38,918 nt of DNA from Pirellulales bacterium (GTDB taxonomy: Bacteria; Planctomycetota; Planctomycetia; Pirellulales; JAICIG01): contig DATLUO010000259.1 in NCBI GenBank assembly GCA_035533075.1, positions 1-38,918 of the forward strand, given 5' to 3'. The stretch's first letter is position 1. Every line of letters starts with the position of its first letter. This document shows positions 30,825 to 38,918 of this stretch, one piece after another. The translations under genes and the position numbers were made by a program. The notes under the pieces were generated by a model that was not told where the DNA came from, did not search any database, and worked only from the letters and a program-made list of their open reading frames with translations.

Positions 30825-33800
30825 TCAGCGTTGCACTACCAGCACTTCCACTTGATGGTCATTGCGGTCGTCGATGAGTGGAACCGAAAGCTCGGCTTGC
30901 TCGATCCCGTCGACCACCACGCGCTCAACCGTGGAACCACCGCCACGATTGTGTACGGTGATGTGGTAATGCGTCTCGCGATAGCGATAGTGGATTTGGA
31001 AGCTTGACCAATCCGCGGGCAGGCACGGCGCGAAGCGGAGCTTGTCGACTTCCAAAATCAAGCCCAACAGCGATTCGGTGATCAGCCGGTACATCCAACC
31101 AGCGGAGCCGGTGTACCAGGTCCAACCACCGCGGCCCGTGTGGGGCGCTACGGCGTAAACGTCGGCAGCCACGACGTAAGGCTCCACACGGTAAGTGGCT
31201 GCTTTGGCAGCCGTATTGGCGTGAAGCACGGGGTTAATCAGTGCGAATAGCTCCCAGGCCCGCTGCGAGTCGCCCATCGCCGCGAAGGCCATCACCGTCC
31301 AGACAGCCGCGTGCGTATATTGGCCGCCGTTCTCTCGCACGCCGGGAATGTATCCTTTGATGTATCCGGGATCGAGCGACGACTTGTCGAAGGGCGGTTC
31401 AAAAAGCTGAACGAGTCCAGCGTCACGGCGGACCAACAGCCGCTCGACACTATTCATGGCGCTCGCCGACCTCTCGCGCGTGCCCGCCCCAGACAACACC
31501 GACCAACTTTGCGGCAGGGCATCAATCTGACACTCCGGGTTCGAGGCCGATCCGAGCGGCGTGCCGTCGTCGAAATAGGCCCGGCGGTACCAATCTCCGT
31601 CCCAGGCATGCTCTTCAATGTTCGCCCGCAGACGTCCGGCTTCGATGGTGTATTTGTCGGCGATGGCGGTGTCGCCGCGCCGGCGGGCCAGCTCGGCAAA
31701 CCGCACGAGCGAATCGTAGAGAAAGAAGGCCAGCCAGACGCTCTCGCCGCGACCCTGCGATCCGACCAGATTCATGCCGTCGTTCCAATCGCCGCAGCCC
31801 ATCAGCGGCAGGCCGTGCGCGCCGAAGCGCAGGCCGTGGTCGAGTGCGCGGATGCCGTGTTCATAGAGCGTGCCGGTATCGCTCGAAAGCTGCGGCAGGT
31901 CGTAATACGATTCTTCCTCAGGCCGCAGAGGGCGGGAGCTGAGGAAGGGCACGCGCTCATCCAACACGCCGGTGTCGCCGGTGGCCGCCACATAACGGCA
32001 GGTCGCATACGCCAGCCACAGGTAATCATCCGAGAAGTGCGTGCGCACACCGCGGCCCACCGGTGGGTGCCACCAATGCTGCACGTCCCCTTCACGGAAC
32101 TGGCGGCCGGCCGCGCGCAGCAGGTGTTCGCGCAACACACCGGGCTCGGCGTGAACAAGGGCCATGGCGTCTTGCAGTTGGTCGCGAAAGCCGAACGCTC
32201 CGCCCGACTGATAAAAGCCCGTGCGGGCCCACATCCGGCAGGAGAGCGTCTGGTAAACCAGCCAGCCGTTGGCCAAAAAGTTCACGGCCGGGTCGGGCGT
32301 CTCGCAATAGAACGTGCCCAACGTGCGGCCCCAGTATTGCCACACACGCTCCAGCGCCTGCTGGGCGCTCGCCGCGCCCCGGAAGCGTTGCACGAGCTGC
32401 CGCGCCTGCTCCACATCGCGGGCGGCCCCGAGGATGAACACCACCTCTTTCTCTTGTCCGTCTTCAAGATCGACCGGCACTTGCATGGCCGCACAGGGAT
32501 CGAATCCCGCGCCCACGCGGCCCGACAATCGGATGCGACGCAACGCCGCGGGGTTCGCCGGCGTGCCGTTGCGGCCGAGAAACTCCGTGCGGTCGGCCGT
32601 CACCGTCCGCGTCGTTTCGCTAGAGTCGACAAAGGCGGTCCGCTCGCCGAATTCCGAACTATATGCGTTGCGGGCGAAAAGAGCGCCGCTCATCGCGTCC
32701 AGCTCCGTTACCACGTGCGGCAGCGTTTTGTCGCGAGACTCGCCCAAGACCCACTCCCAATAACCGGTGGCCGACAGGCGGCGAGTGCGGCCCGAGTGAT
32801 TGGCAATCCGCAGCCGGGCAAATTTCACCGGCTCATCCAGGGCGACGAACAGGCACAACTCGCTGACGATGCCCTCTTCGGTATGCTCGAAGATGCTGTA
32901 ACCAAACCCATGACGGGCGACGTAGGGCGCGTCGCCACGGGCCGGCATGGGTGAAGGCGACCAGAAACGACCGGTCTCCTCGTCGCGAAGATAAATGGCC
33001 TCGCCGCTGGTGTCGGTGACTGGATCGTTCGACCAGGGAGTTAACCTGAACTCGTGGCTGTTCTCCGACCAGGTGTAAACGCTGCCACTTTCCGACACGA
33101 CCGTGCCGAATTGCGGGTTGGCGATCACATTGATCCAGGGAGCGGGCGTGGCTTGCCTAGGACCGAGCAGCGTGACGTACTCGCGCCCGTCGCGGCTAAA
33201 ACCGCCTAGCCCGTTGAAATAGGCCAAATCCCGCGGGGGAGTTTCCACCGACATCGGCTCGCCGCGGCGGCTCAAAGGCTTGAGAGCGGGAACCGACACG
33301 TCGCCGCGGCCGCGGCGCTCTACTTGTTCGAGCAACGTTCCCGCATCGTCCAACAGGACGATCCGCGCGACCGTCTCGAGCAACGTTCGATCTTCGTCCG
33401 ACATTTGCTCGCCGCGGCGCACGAAAATGCCGCCCGGCTTGTCGACCAGGGTCGCTTCCGGGCTGGCGGCGATGAGGTCCATGATCGTGTCTTGCAGCGT
33501 CTGGCGATAAACAGAATCGTCTTCGTTCCAGACCACCAAGTCGACACTGACTCCTTTCATCCGCCAATAGGCATGCGCTTGGATGGCCTGGCGCACCAGC
33601 TCGATGTGTGTACGGTCGCGAATGCGGACCAGCACGATCGGCAAGTCTCCCGAGATGCCATAGCCCCATAGCCCAGACTGGTTCCGCCGGTTGCGAGTCA
33701 ACACGCTGGCCTTGGCACGTCGCAAAGCCGAGGTGTAAACCACCGAACCGGCCAGTCGCCCATAGCCCTGAGCGTCCGTTTCCGAGGCGTTGAGTTGCCG

Positions 33801-36800
33801 GAGCAGAATCTGACTATGGGTCCAGGCCAGCTCGAAAACACGGTCGGCCAATTGCGGATCGTGGTATTTGTTCATGATGGCCGCAACGGCTTCCCGCGTC
33901 TCGCCCACCCCGGTCACCAGGTCGACTCGCGCCGTCTCGTTGGGCCCGAGTTGGATCACCTGCCGGATACAAACCACTGGATCGAGCACCGGCCCTTGAC
34001 TGCCGGAGAGTTTTTGGCGTCCGTCCATCGCGGCCGGCGAGGCCAGGCTCCGGCCGCGGCCAACGAACTTCAGGCGGTCGGTTTCGAACGAGGCTTCGCC
34101 CAGCGTCGTGCCACGGACCGTCATCAGGTGAACCAGCCAGGGAGGACGCTCGCCGGCCGACCGCGGCCGTCGGGTGCAAAGGATCGCCTGCCGGTCCGGC
34201 ACCAGCTCGGTCTGCACGAAGAGGTTGCTGAACGCCGGGTGCGACAAATCGTGGCCTTGCGGCGCCAGGACCACTTCGGCATAGCTGGTCAATTCAATCG
34301 TCCTGGGCACGTCGGACCGGTTCGTGATCGTCATCCGCCGCAGCTCGACGTCGTCTTCGGGCGAAACGCTGATCTCGGTATGCGTGTCGATCCGTTCGTC
34401 GCGTCGGCGGAATTCGGCGCGGGCCTGTGTGAAAATCGCCTCATACCGTTTCGTCGCAGTGAGCGTCGGTTGCCACGCCGTCGACCACAGGGCACCGCTG
34501 TCGAGATCGCGCAGGTAGCAGAACGATCCCCAGCAGTCGCGCGTGGGGTCTTCGCGCCAGCGCGTCACCGCCAGATCGCGCCAACGACTGTATCCGCCGC
34601 CGGCGCTGGTAATCACCACATGGTATCGGCCGTTGGAGAGCAGATTGACTTCGGGGGCGGCGCCGCCGGGATCGGTCAGCACCCGCATGGTCCCCTGCTC
34701 TTCGGCCGAAACGGAACGCGTGGCGCTGGCCTCGGCGACGTGGGGAAAAACCATGGCACTGGCCTTGGGCACACGCTCCTGCAACAAAAGATCGGCGGCC
34801 TGCAGCATCGGATCGGACGCGAAGCGGCGCTGCATCGGCCTGTCGAGCAGCAGATACGCCAGCGACAACAGGGTCATTCCCTGGTGATGGGCCATGAACT
34901 GCCGGATGGCGACGCGGGGCGTCCCCCGCGGCATGCGCGATGGCGTAAAGTCGACCGCTTCGTAGAGGCCGTAGGCCCCGCAAAAGCCCTCGGCCGCCAA
35001 ACGCTCCAGGTTACCGCAGGCCGCTTCCGGCGACACCATCAAGGCCAGCGCGCTGGCATAAGGCGCAATCACCAGGTCTTCGGCGAGTCCGCGCTTCAGT
35101 CCCAGCCCGGGCACGCCGAATGCGCGGTACTGATAGTTCATGTGCAGATCGACCGTGTTATAACCGGATTCAGAAATACCCCACGGCACACCACGCTGCC
35201 GCCCGTAGTCGATCTGCCGGCGGACGGCGGCGTGGCAGGTCTGATCGAGCAATGTGTTGACGTAAGTGGGCATCACCAAGAGCGGCATCAGGTACTCGAA
35301 CATCGAGCCGCTCCAGCTCAACAGGGTCGCCGCGCCGCCGGTCGTGGTCAGCATCCGGCCGAGCGCGAACCAATGTTCCTGATCGACCTGGCCTTGGGCG
35401 ATGGTGATATAGCTCGCCAGCCGCGCCTCGGACGCCAGCAGATCGTAGAAGCTGCCATCGAGACGCCGGTCATCGACGTTGTATCCGATGGCGAACAAAT
35501 CGCGGGACTTGTCGAACAGGAACGAAAAGTCCATGTCAGCCAGTTCCTGGCAGCGGTTTGCAACTCGCTGGAGTGCCTGGATTCGATCGGCGGCGTGTTG
35601 CGAAGCATCGACGATCGACTGGCGCAACCGCGTGAACCAGCAAGTGGCCTGGCTGGCGTCGCCCGATTGGCCATTCGACGGCACAGCAAGACGTGCCGTG
35701 ATGCCGTCCAGCATCGGAAGCAGCGACGATCGCATGCCAGCAACCTCGCGCAGACTCGGCGACCCTTGCAGCCGCGACAACAGCGCATCGAGTTCTTGTC
35801 GTTGCGGCCGGACTTCGTCGGGAGGAGGCGGCAACTCGGCCCACGGCGCCAAGTGCAGCAATTCCTGGCGATGTTCGATACACGTGCGCTCAAACGCGCT
35901 GGCCCACCACGACAATTCGGTATCGGCGTGCGCGGCCGCTTTTACCTGGCCCGCATCGACGACAAGCCGCGACAACAGCGTCGCCATGGCGCTGACCGTA
36001 TTCGGACGGGCCTCGAGTTGCTGTCCGAGTCGTCCGAGCTTCCGCAGCACATCCGCGGGAGCGAGCGGCACACCGCGGTCTTTGCCCGGCCGTTCAAGTC
36101 CACGGGCCACGTCGAGCAATACGCCCAGCGTGTCGCGAAGGCCGGCCATGGCGCGCGAGGGCAGCAGACTGCTCTCGGCCAGCTCCAGCAGACCACCATG
36201 CAGCACCAGAACATGCCCGGCAAGATTGCCACTGTCGACCGTCGAAATGTAGTGCGGCCTCAGAGGCTTGAGCGAACGCGTATCGTACCAGTTGTAAAGG
36301 TGACCGCGATAGCGGTCCATGCGGCCCAACGTATCGAGCGTCTGTTCGGTGCGTGCGAGGAGTCGCCCAACAGAGCAGTAGCCAAAGTCGCAGGCCGCCA
36401 GGTTCGCCAACAGCGAGAGACCGATGTTGGTCGGGCTGGTGCGCGACGCGATGACGGGAGCCGGGCGTTCCTGAAAATTGTCGGGCGGAAGCCAATTCTC
36501 GTCCGCGGTAACAAACACCTCGAAGTAACGCCACGTTCGCCGCGAAAGTATTTCGAGAAAGACGCGCTGCTCGCTCGACAAACGAATCGGTGGCGGAGCG
36601 AGAGGACGGCTCAACCACCAGGCAGCGGCCGGTGACGCAATCCACAGGCCGGTCAGCGGTAATACGACGGCCAGCAACTCGGGGCGAAAGAGGCCGACGG
36701 CCAGCGTGGTGACGGCCGCGATGGCGGGCGCAAACCACATCGTTCGATAGAAGCCGGCTAAACTGTCGGGGGCGCCACGGTCGGCACTGCTGGCGGTTTT

Positions 36801-38918
36801 CCACTCCAGCAAGTTCTTCTTCGTCCAGAGAACGCGGACCAACGTGCGCGCGATCGCGTCGAAGCTGATAAACGCGTCGTAGGCCAGAAACAGCAAGGTA
36901 AACAGGACTTGCGCAGCTTGCTTGCCAAAGGCGTCCGCCGTCACTCGCAAATGCGCCATGAGCGGCAAGTCGCGCGGCTTGCGGGGTAAGTCGCTCAAGG
37001 CCGAGAGCAACGGAACCGCGCCGATCACCGCCAGCACGAAGACCGTTGCCGCCGTCCCAACCTGCGGCCCTGCCAGCAGCCAAGCGCTCAAGAGCAGCAC
37101 CAACATGGCGATCGGCACGAGGCTGCGGCGCAGATTGTCGAAGATCTTCCACCACGACAGCGCGCTGATCGGGTTTTGGACTCGCCCGGAGGCCAGCCTC
37201 GGCACCCAGGGGAGCAGCCACCAGGCGATCTGCCAGTCGCCACGCATCCAGCGGTGTCGCCGGCTGACGTCGGTGAGATAGCGCGAAGGATAGTCTTCGT
37301 ACAGCTCCACATCGCTCAGCAATGCCGACCGCGCATGGGCGCTTTCCAGCAGATCGTGGCTCAGGATGGCATTCTCGGGAAATCCGCCGCAGCTTTGCTC
37401 AAAGGCATCGACGTCGTAGATACCCTTGCCCACGAACGAACCTTCGCCGAACAGATCCTGATAGACGTCCGAAACGACCCGCGTGTAGGGGTCGATGCCC
37501 GCGTCGCCCGCGAACAGCCGCACGAACCACGAGCGCTGCGCGCTGGGCAAGCTCACGCCGACGCGCGGCTGCAAAATGCCGTATCCCGCCGCGACCCGGC
37601 GGCGCTGGCGGTCGAGCACGGGCCGGTTGAGGGGATGGGCCATCGTACCGACCATTTCCCGCGCCGAGTCGCGAGGCAACTGGGTATCGGTGTCGAGCGT
37701 GATCACATAGCGCACGTCCGGCAACACGCTTGTGTCGCCAACGACCTGCGAGAACCGGTCGCGGGCGCCGCCACGCACCAGCGCGTTCAGCTCGGCCAGC
37801 TTGCCGCGCTTGCGTTCATAGCCCATCCAGATCCCTTCCTGGGCGTTCCACCTCCGAGGACGATGAAAGAGAAAAAACGCGTCCGGGCGATGTTTGGCAT
37901 ACTTGGCGTTGAGCTGCTCGACGCCCTCTTTCGCCAGACGCACCAGCTCCTCGTCGGCCGGCATCGTTTCCCGCGGCGCGTCCTCGAAATCGGTCAGCAG
38001 GCCAAAATGAAGTTGCACATCGCGGTTGGCCAGAAACCGTACCTCGAGCGCTTCCAGCAGATCGGCCACGCCCTCGGCGCGGGAGAGCATCGTCGGCACC
38101 ACCACCAGCGTGCGGTGCTCGGGCGGAATACCGTCGCCGAAGTCCATTTTCGGCAGCGGCCGAGGGGCGACGAACAGAGTGGCCAACCAGTTCACAACGC
38201 CGACGCCTAACTGGGTGGCGCACACGAGGGCGGGGATGAGCAGGACCAACGACCAGCCACGCGCGCCTTGCCAGCTCGCGGCGCGAAGGAACAAGTCCGT
38301 CGCGCCCACCGTCACCAAGAGTACACCGCATAGGTAGAAAAACAGCGGAAAGCGGCGGCCGAGCCTGCCGGCCAGCATGCGCGGGGTGACCCGCATCTGC
38401 TGGCTGCGCTCCAGCGCGACGCGGCCCCGATCGATCAGGTAATAGCCGACGTGTGCCGTTCGATCGTCCGGTCTCTCGGCCGCCACGGCCTGGGCGAGCT
38501 GAATCGCGTCGCGGGCGACGTCGTATTCCGATTGACCGCTTCGCTTGGCAACTTCCTCCACAACGTGCCGGTAGCGGTCGCGCGTGGCGAAGTCCATTCG
38601 GGCATAGACGTCAAGGGGATCCTCGCTTAAGATCCGCTCGACTTGGCTATGCCGCTCAACAAACGCCCGCCAGTCGTTCGCGCTGAGAAACCGCAGGCTG
38701 GTAATGCTGTTGCCCATCGAGACCTGATCGGCGGCCTGCGCCTGGCCCTCGGCCAGCACCAGCCGTTCCGTCGTCAGCCCCTGCTCCGACAGCCGGTGTT
38801 CGAGCCAACTGTTGGCGAAGGCAAAATGCGGGCTCTGCCCTTGCAAGTGCCGGGTCAGCTCCGCCAGAAACGCGCCCGACATGGGCGGGTTGGCGCGCGC
38901 CATATCGGCCAGCACCAG
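30825..38918 (-). CDS. ndvB: NdvB-like cyclic beta-glucan synthase (GT84 + GH94), N-terminus cut by window
   Basis: The visible part is 2697 codons and continues past the right edge; known NdvB/ChvB proteins are about 2800-2900 residues, so perhaps 170-250 are missing. N-terminal region: SLRFLSANDWRAFVERHSQV. Membrane helices near 190-260, then GT84 (VVVPTMLSRAEGV, the donor-site DTDTQLPRDSA near 405, HRWMRGDWQIAW), more helices near 600-720 and 770-830, a glucoamylase-like domain (GVPWGISESGYN near 1240), carbohydrate-binding repeats, and a C-terminal GH94 phosphorylase module with the catalytic Asp in CGDWNDGMN (near 2380). The enzyme polymerises glucose from UDP-glucose on itself, trims and cyclises it, and delivers the glucan to the periplasm. 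All key motifs seem intact. The whole + strand frame inside it is a shadow. Confidence 0.93.
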   Translation of the reverse strand: MVLADMARANPPMSGAFLAELTRHLQGQSPHFAFANSWLEHRLSEQGLTTERLVLAEGQAQAADQVSMGNSITSLRFLSANDWRAFVERHSQVERILSEDPLDVYARMDFATRDRYRHVVEEVAKRSGQSEYDVARDAIQLAQAVAAERPDDRTAHVGYYLIDRGRVALERSQQMRVTPRMLAGRLGRRFPLFFYLCGVLLVTVGATDLFLRAASWQGARGWSLVLLIPALVCATQLGVGVVNWLATLFVAPRPLPKMDFGDGIPPEHRTLVVVPTMLSRAEGVADLLEALEVRFLANRDVQLHFGLLTDFEDAPRETMPADEELVRLAKEGVEQLNAKYAKHRPDAFFLFHRPRRWNAQEGIWMGYERKRGKLAELNALVRGGARDRFSQVVGDTSVLPDVRYVITLDTDTQLPRDSAREMVGTMAHPLNRPVLDRQRRRVAAGYGILQPRVGVSLPSAQRSWFVRLFAGDAGIDPYTRVVSDVYQDLFGEGSFVGKGIYDVDAFEQSCGGFPENAILSHDLLESAHARSALLSDVELYEDYPSRYLTDVSRRHRWMRGDWQIAWWLLPWVPRLASGRVQNPISALSWWKIFDNLRRSLVPIAMLVLLLSAWLLAGPQVGTAATVFVLAVIGAVPLLSALSDLPRKPRDLPLMAHLRVTADAFGKQAAQVLFTLLFLAYDAFISFDAIARTLVRVLWTKKNLLEWKTASSADRGAPDSLAGFYRTMWFAPAIAAVTTLAVGLFRPELLAVVLPLTGLWIASPAAAWWLSRPLAPPPIRLSSEQRVFLEILSRRTWRYFEVFVTADENWLPPDNFQERPAPVIASRTSPTNIGLSLLANLAACDFGYCSVGRLLARTEQTLDTLGRMDRYRGHLYNWYDTRSLKPLRPHYISTVDSGNLAGHVLVLHGGLLELAESSLLPSRAMAGLRDTLGVLLDVARGLERPGKDRGVPLAPADVLRKLGRLGQQLEARPNTVSAMATLLSRLVVDAGQVKAAAHADTELSWWASAFERTCIEHRQELLHLAPWAELPPPPDEVRPQRQELDALLSRLQGSPSLREVAGMRSSLLPMLDGITARLAVPSNGQSGDASQATCWFTRLRQSIVDASQHAADRIQALQRVANRCQELADMDFSFLFDKSRDLFAIGYNVDDRRLDGSFYDLLASEARLASYITIAQGQVDQEHWFALGRMLTTTGGAATLLSWSGSMFEYLMPLLVMPTYVNTLLDQTCHAAVRRQIDYGRQRGVPWGISESGYNTVDLHMNYQYRAFGVPGLGLKRGLAEDLVIAPYASALALMVSPEAACGNLERLAAEGFCGAYGLYEAVDFTPSRMPRGTPRVAIRQFMAHHQGMTLLSLAYLLLDRPMQRRFASDPMLQAADLLLQERVPKASAMVFPHVAEASATRSVSAEEQGTMRVLTDPGGAAPEVNLLSNGRYHVVITSAGGGYSRWRDLAVTRWREDPTRDCWGSFCYLRDLDSGALWSTAWQPTLTATKRYEAIFTQARAEFRRRDERIDTHTEISVSPEDDVELRRMTITNRSDVPRTIELTSYAEVVLAPQGHDLSHPAFSNLFVQTELVPDRQAILCTRRPRSAGERPPWLVHLMTVRGTTLGEASFETDRLKFVGRGRSLASPAAMDGRQKLSGSQGPVLDPVVCIRQVIQLGPNETARVDLVTGVGETREAVAAIMNKYHDPQLADRVFELAWTHSQILLRQLNASETDAQGYGRLAGSVVYTSALRRAKASVLTRNRRNQSGLWGYGISGDLPIVLVRIRDRTHIELVRQAIQAHAYWRMKGVSVDLVVWNEDDSVYRQTLQDTIMDLIAASPEATLVDKPGGIFVRRGEQMSDEDRTLLETVARIVLLDDAGTLLEQVERRGRGDVSVPALKPLSRRGEPMSVETPPRDLAYFNGLGGFSRDGREYVTLLGPRQATPAPWINVIANPQFGTVVSESGSVYTWSENSHEFRLTPWSNDPVTDTSGEAIYLRDEETGRFWSPSPMPARGDAPYVARHGFGYSIFEHTEEGIVSELCLFVALDEPVKFARLRIANHSGRTRRLSATGYWEWVLGESRDKTLPHVVTELDAMSGALFARNAYSSEFGERTAFVDSSETTRTVTADRTEFLGRNGTPANPAALRRIRLSGRVGAGFDPCAAMQVPVDLEDGQEKEVVFILGAARDVEQARQLVQRFRGAASAQQALERVWQYWGRTLGTFYCETPDPAVNFLANGWLVYQTLSCRMWARTGFYQSGGAFGFRDQLQDAMALVHAEPGVLREHLLRAAGRQFREGDVQHWWHPPVGRGVRTHFSDDYLWLAYATCRYVAATGDTGVLDERVPFLSSRPLRPEEESYYDLPQLSSDTGTLYEHGIRALDHGLRFGAHGLPLMGCGDWNDGMNLVGSQGRGESVWLAFFLYDSLVRFAELARRRGDTAIADKYTIEAGRLRANIEEHAWDGDWYRRAYFDDGTPLGSASNPECQIDALPQSWSVLSGAGTRERSASAMNSVERLLVRRDAGLVQLFEPPFDKSSLDPGYIKGYIPGVRENGGQYTHAAVWTVMAFAAMGDSQRAWELFALINPVLHANTAAKAATYRVEPYVVAADVYAVAPHTGRGGWTWYTGSAGWMYRLITESLLGLILEVDKLRFAPCLPADWSSFQIHYRYRETHYHITVHNRGGGSTVERVVVDGIEQAELSVPLIDDRNDHQVEVLVVQR

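Noticed and set aside
33795..36635. A 946-codon open frame on the + strand
   Set aside because: It lies entirely inside the glucan synthase gene on the opposite strand; its translation is a low-complexity shadow with no domains, while the minus frame has all family motifs.
1..38918. CRISPR array, tRNA/rRNA, toxin-antitoxin, restriction or other known defence genes
   Set aside because: No regularly spaced repeats, cloverleaf sequences or defence domains were seen; repeats present are palindromic and dispersed.

Overview
The window (high GC throughout, very strong GC preference at third codon positions) comes from a planctomycete chromosome, most likely a Pirellulales-type organism. The evidence is the pair of DUF1549/DUF1553 (planctomycete cytochrome-type) and DUF1501 proteins, several planctomycete-style lineage proteins (small MDENPYRAP membrane protein, EF-hand-rich secreted protein, NHL propeller), and many dispersed palindromic repeats. 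No tRNA, rRNA, CRISPR or phage structural gene is visible.

Layout. 1-232: 3' end of a group II intron (maturase C-terminus, then domains V and VI). 608-2536: a CrtI-like FAD oxidoreductase followed by a FabZ-type dehydratase, a lipid or polyene style pair. 2680-8964: a DUF1549/DUF1553 c-type cytochrome protein and its usual partner DUF1501 protein, but separated by about 1.7 kb of debris: a palindromic repeat pair, a frameshifted DUF3102 gene with an intact promoter and RBS, a chimeric remnant of an ECF sigma factor joined to the tail of a second protein, and a 229-bp inverted-repeat element that abuts the DUF1501 start codon. 9564-16788: an exopolysaccharide block (Wzz/GumC-type chain-length protein, initiating sugar transferase, GT4 glycosyltransferase, WecG/TagA/CpsF glycosyltransferase, a small membrane protein and a large GT-C type membrane glycosyltransferase), with repeat elements between several of the genes. 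17224-20323: an HlyD-type adaptor and a MacB/FtsX-type permease in an ATGA-overlapping operon, without an ATPase gene, followed by a truncated thioredoxin-fold tail. 20577-22338: a 191-aa protein of unknown function, a chimeric pseudogene (GT2 head joined to a PD40 propeller tail, further broken by a 28-bp tandem duplication) and a secreted protein. 22754-27334: an MFS transporter, a winged-helix protein, a DUF2752 membrane protein, an envelope protein, a small unknown protein and an NHL propeller. 27319-38918 (minus strand): a nine-EF-hand protein, a coiled-coil membrane protein and a giant NdvB-like cyclic beta-glucan synthase (GT84 plus GH94) that runs off the right edge.

The most unusual aspect is the repeat landscape. 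At least three unrelated palindromic families are present: a 39-nt REP-like hairpin used singly or as inverted pairs (ends GTAGG/CCTAC), a roughly 230-bp long-inverted-repeat element present twice with its central loop flipped relative to its arms, and a 133-bp element bounded by perfect 25-nt inverted ends (GTAGCC/GGCTAC). They sit at gene boundaries, in one case supplying a stop codon and in another lying immediately before a start codon. Two chimeric pseudogenes, a frameshifted gene and a truncated gene show repeated deletion and joining in the same region. No RAYT or other transposase that could move these repeats is encoded in the window.

All functional assignments come from reading motifs by eye; no database search was run.
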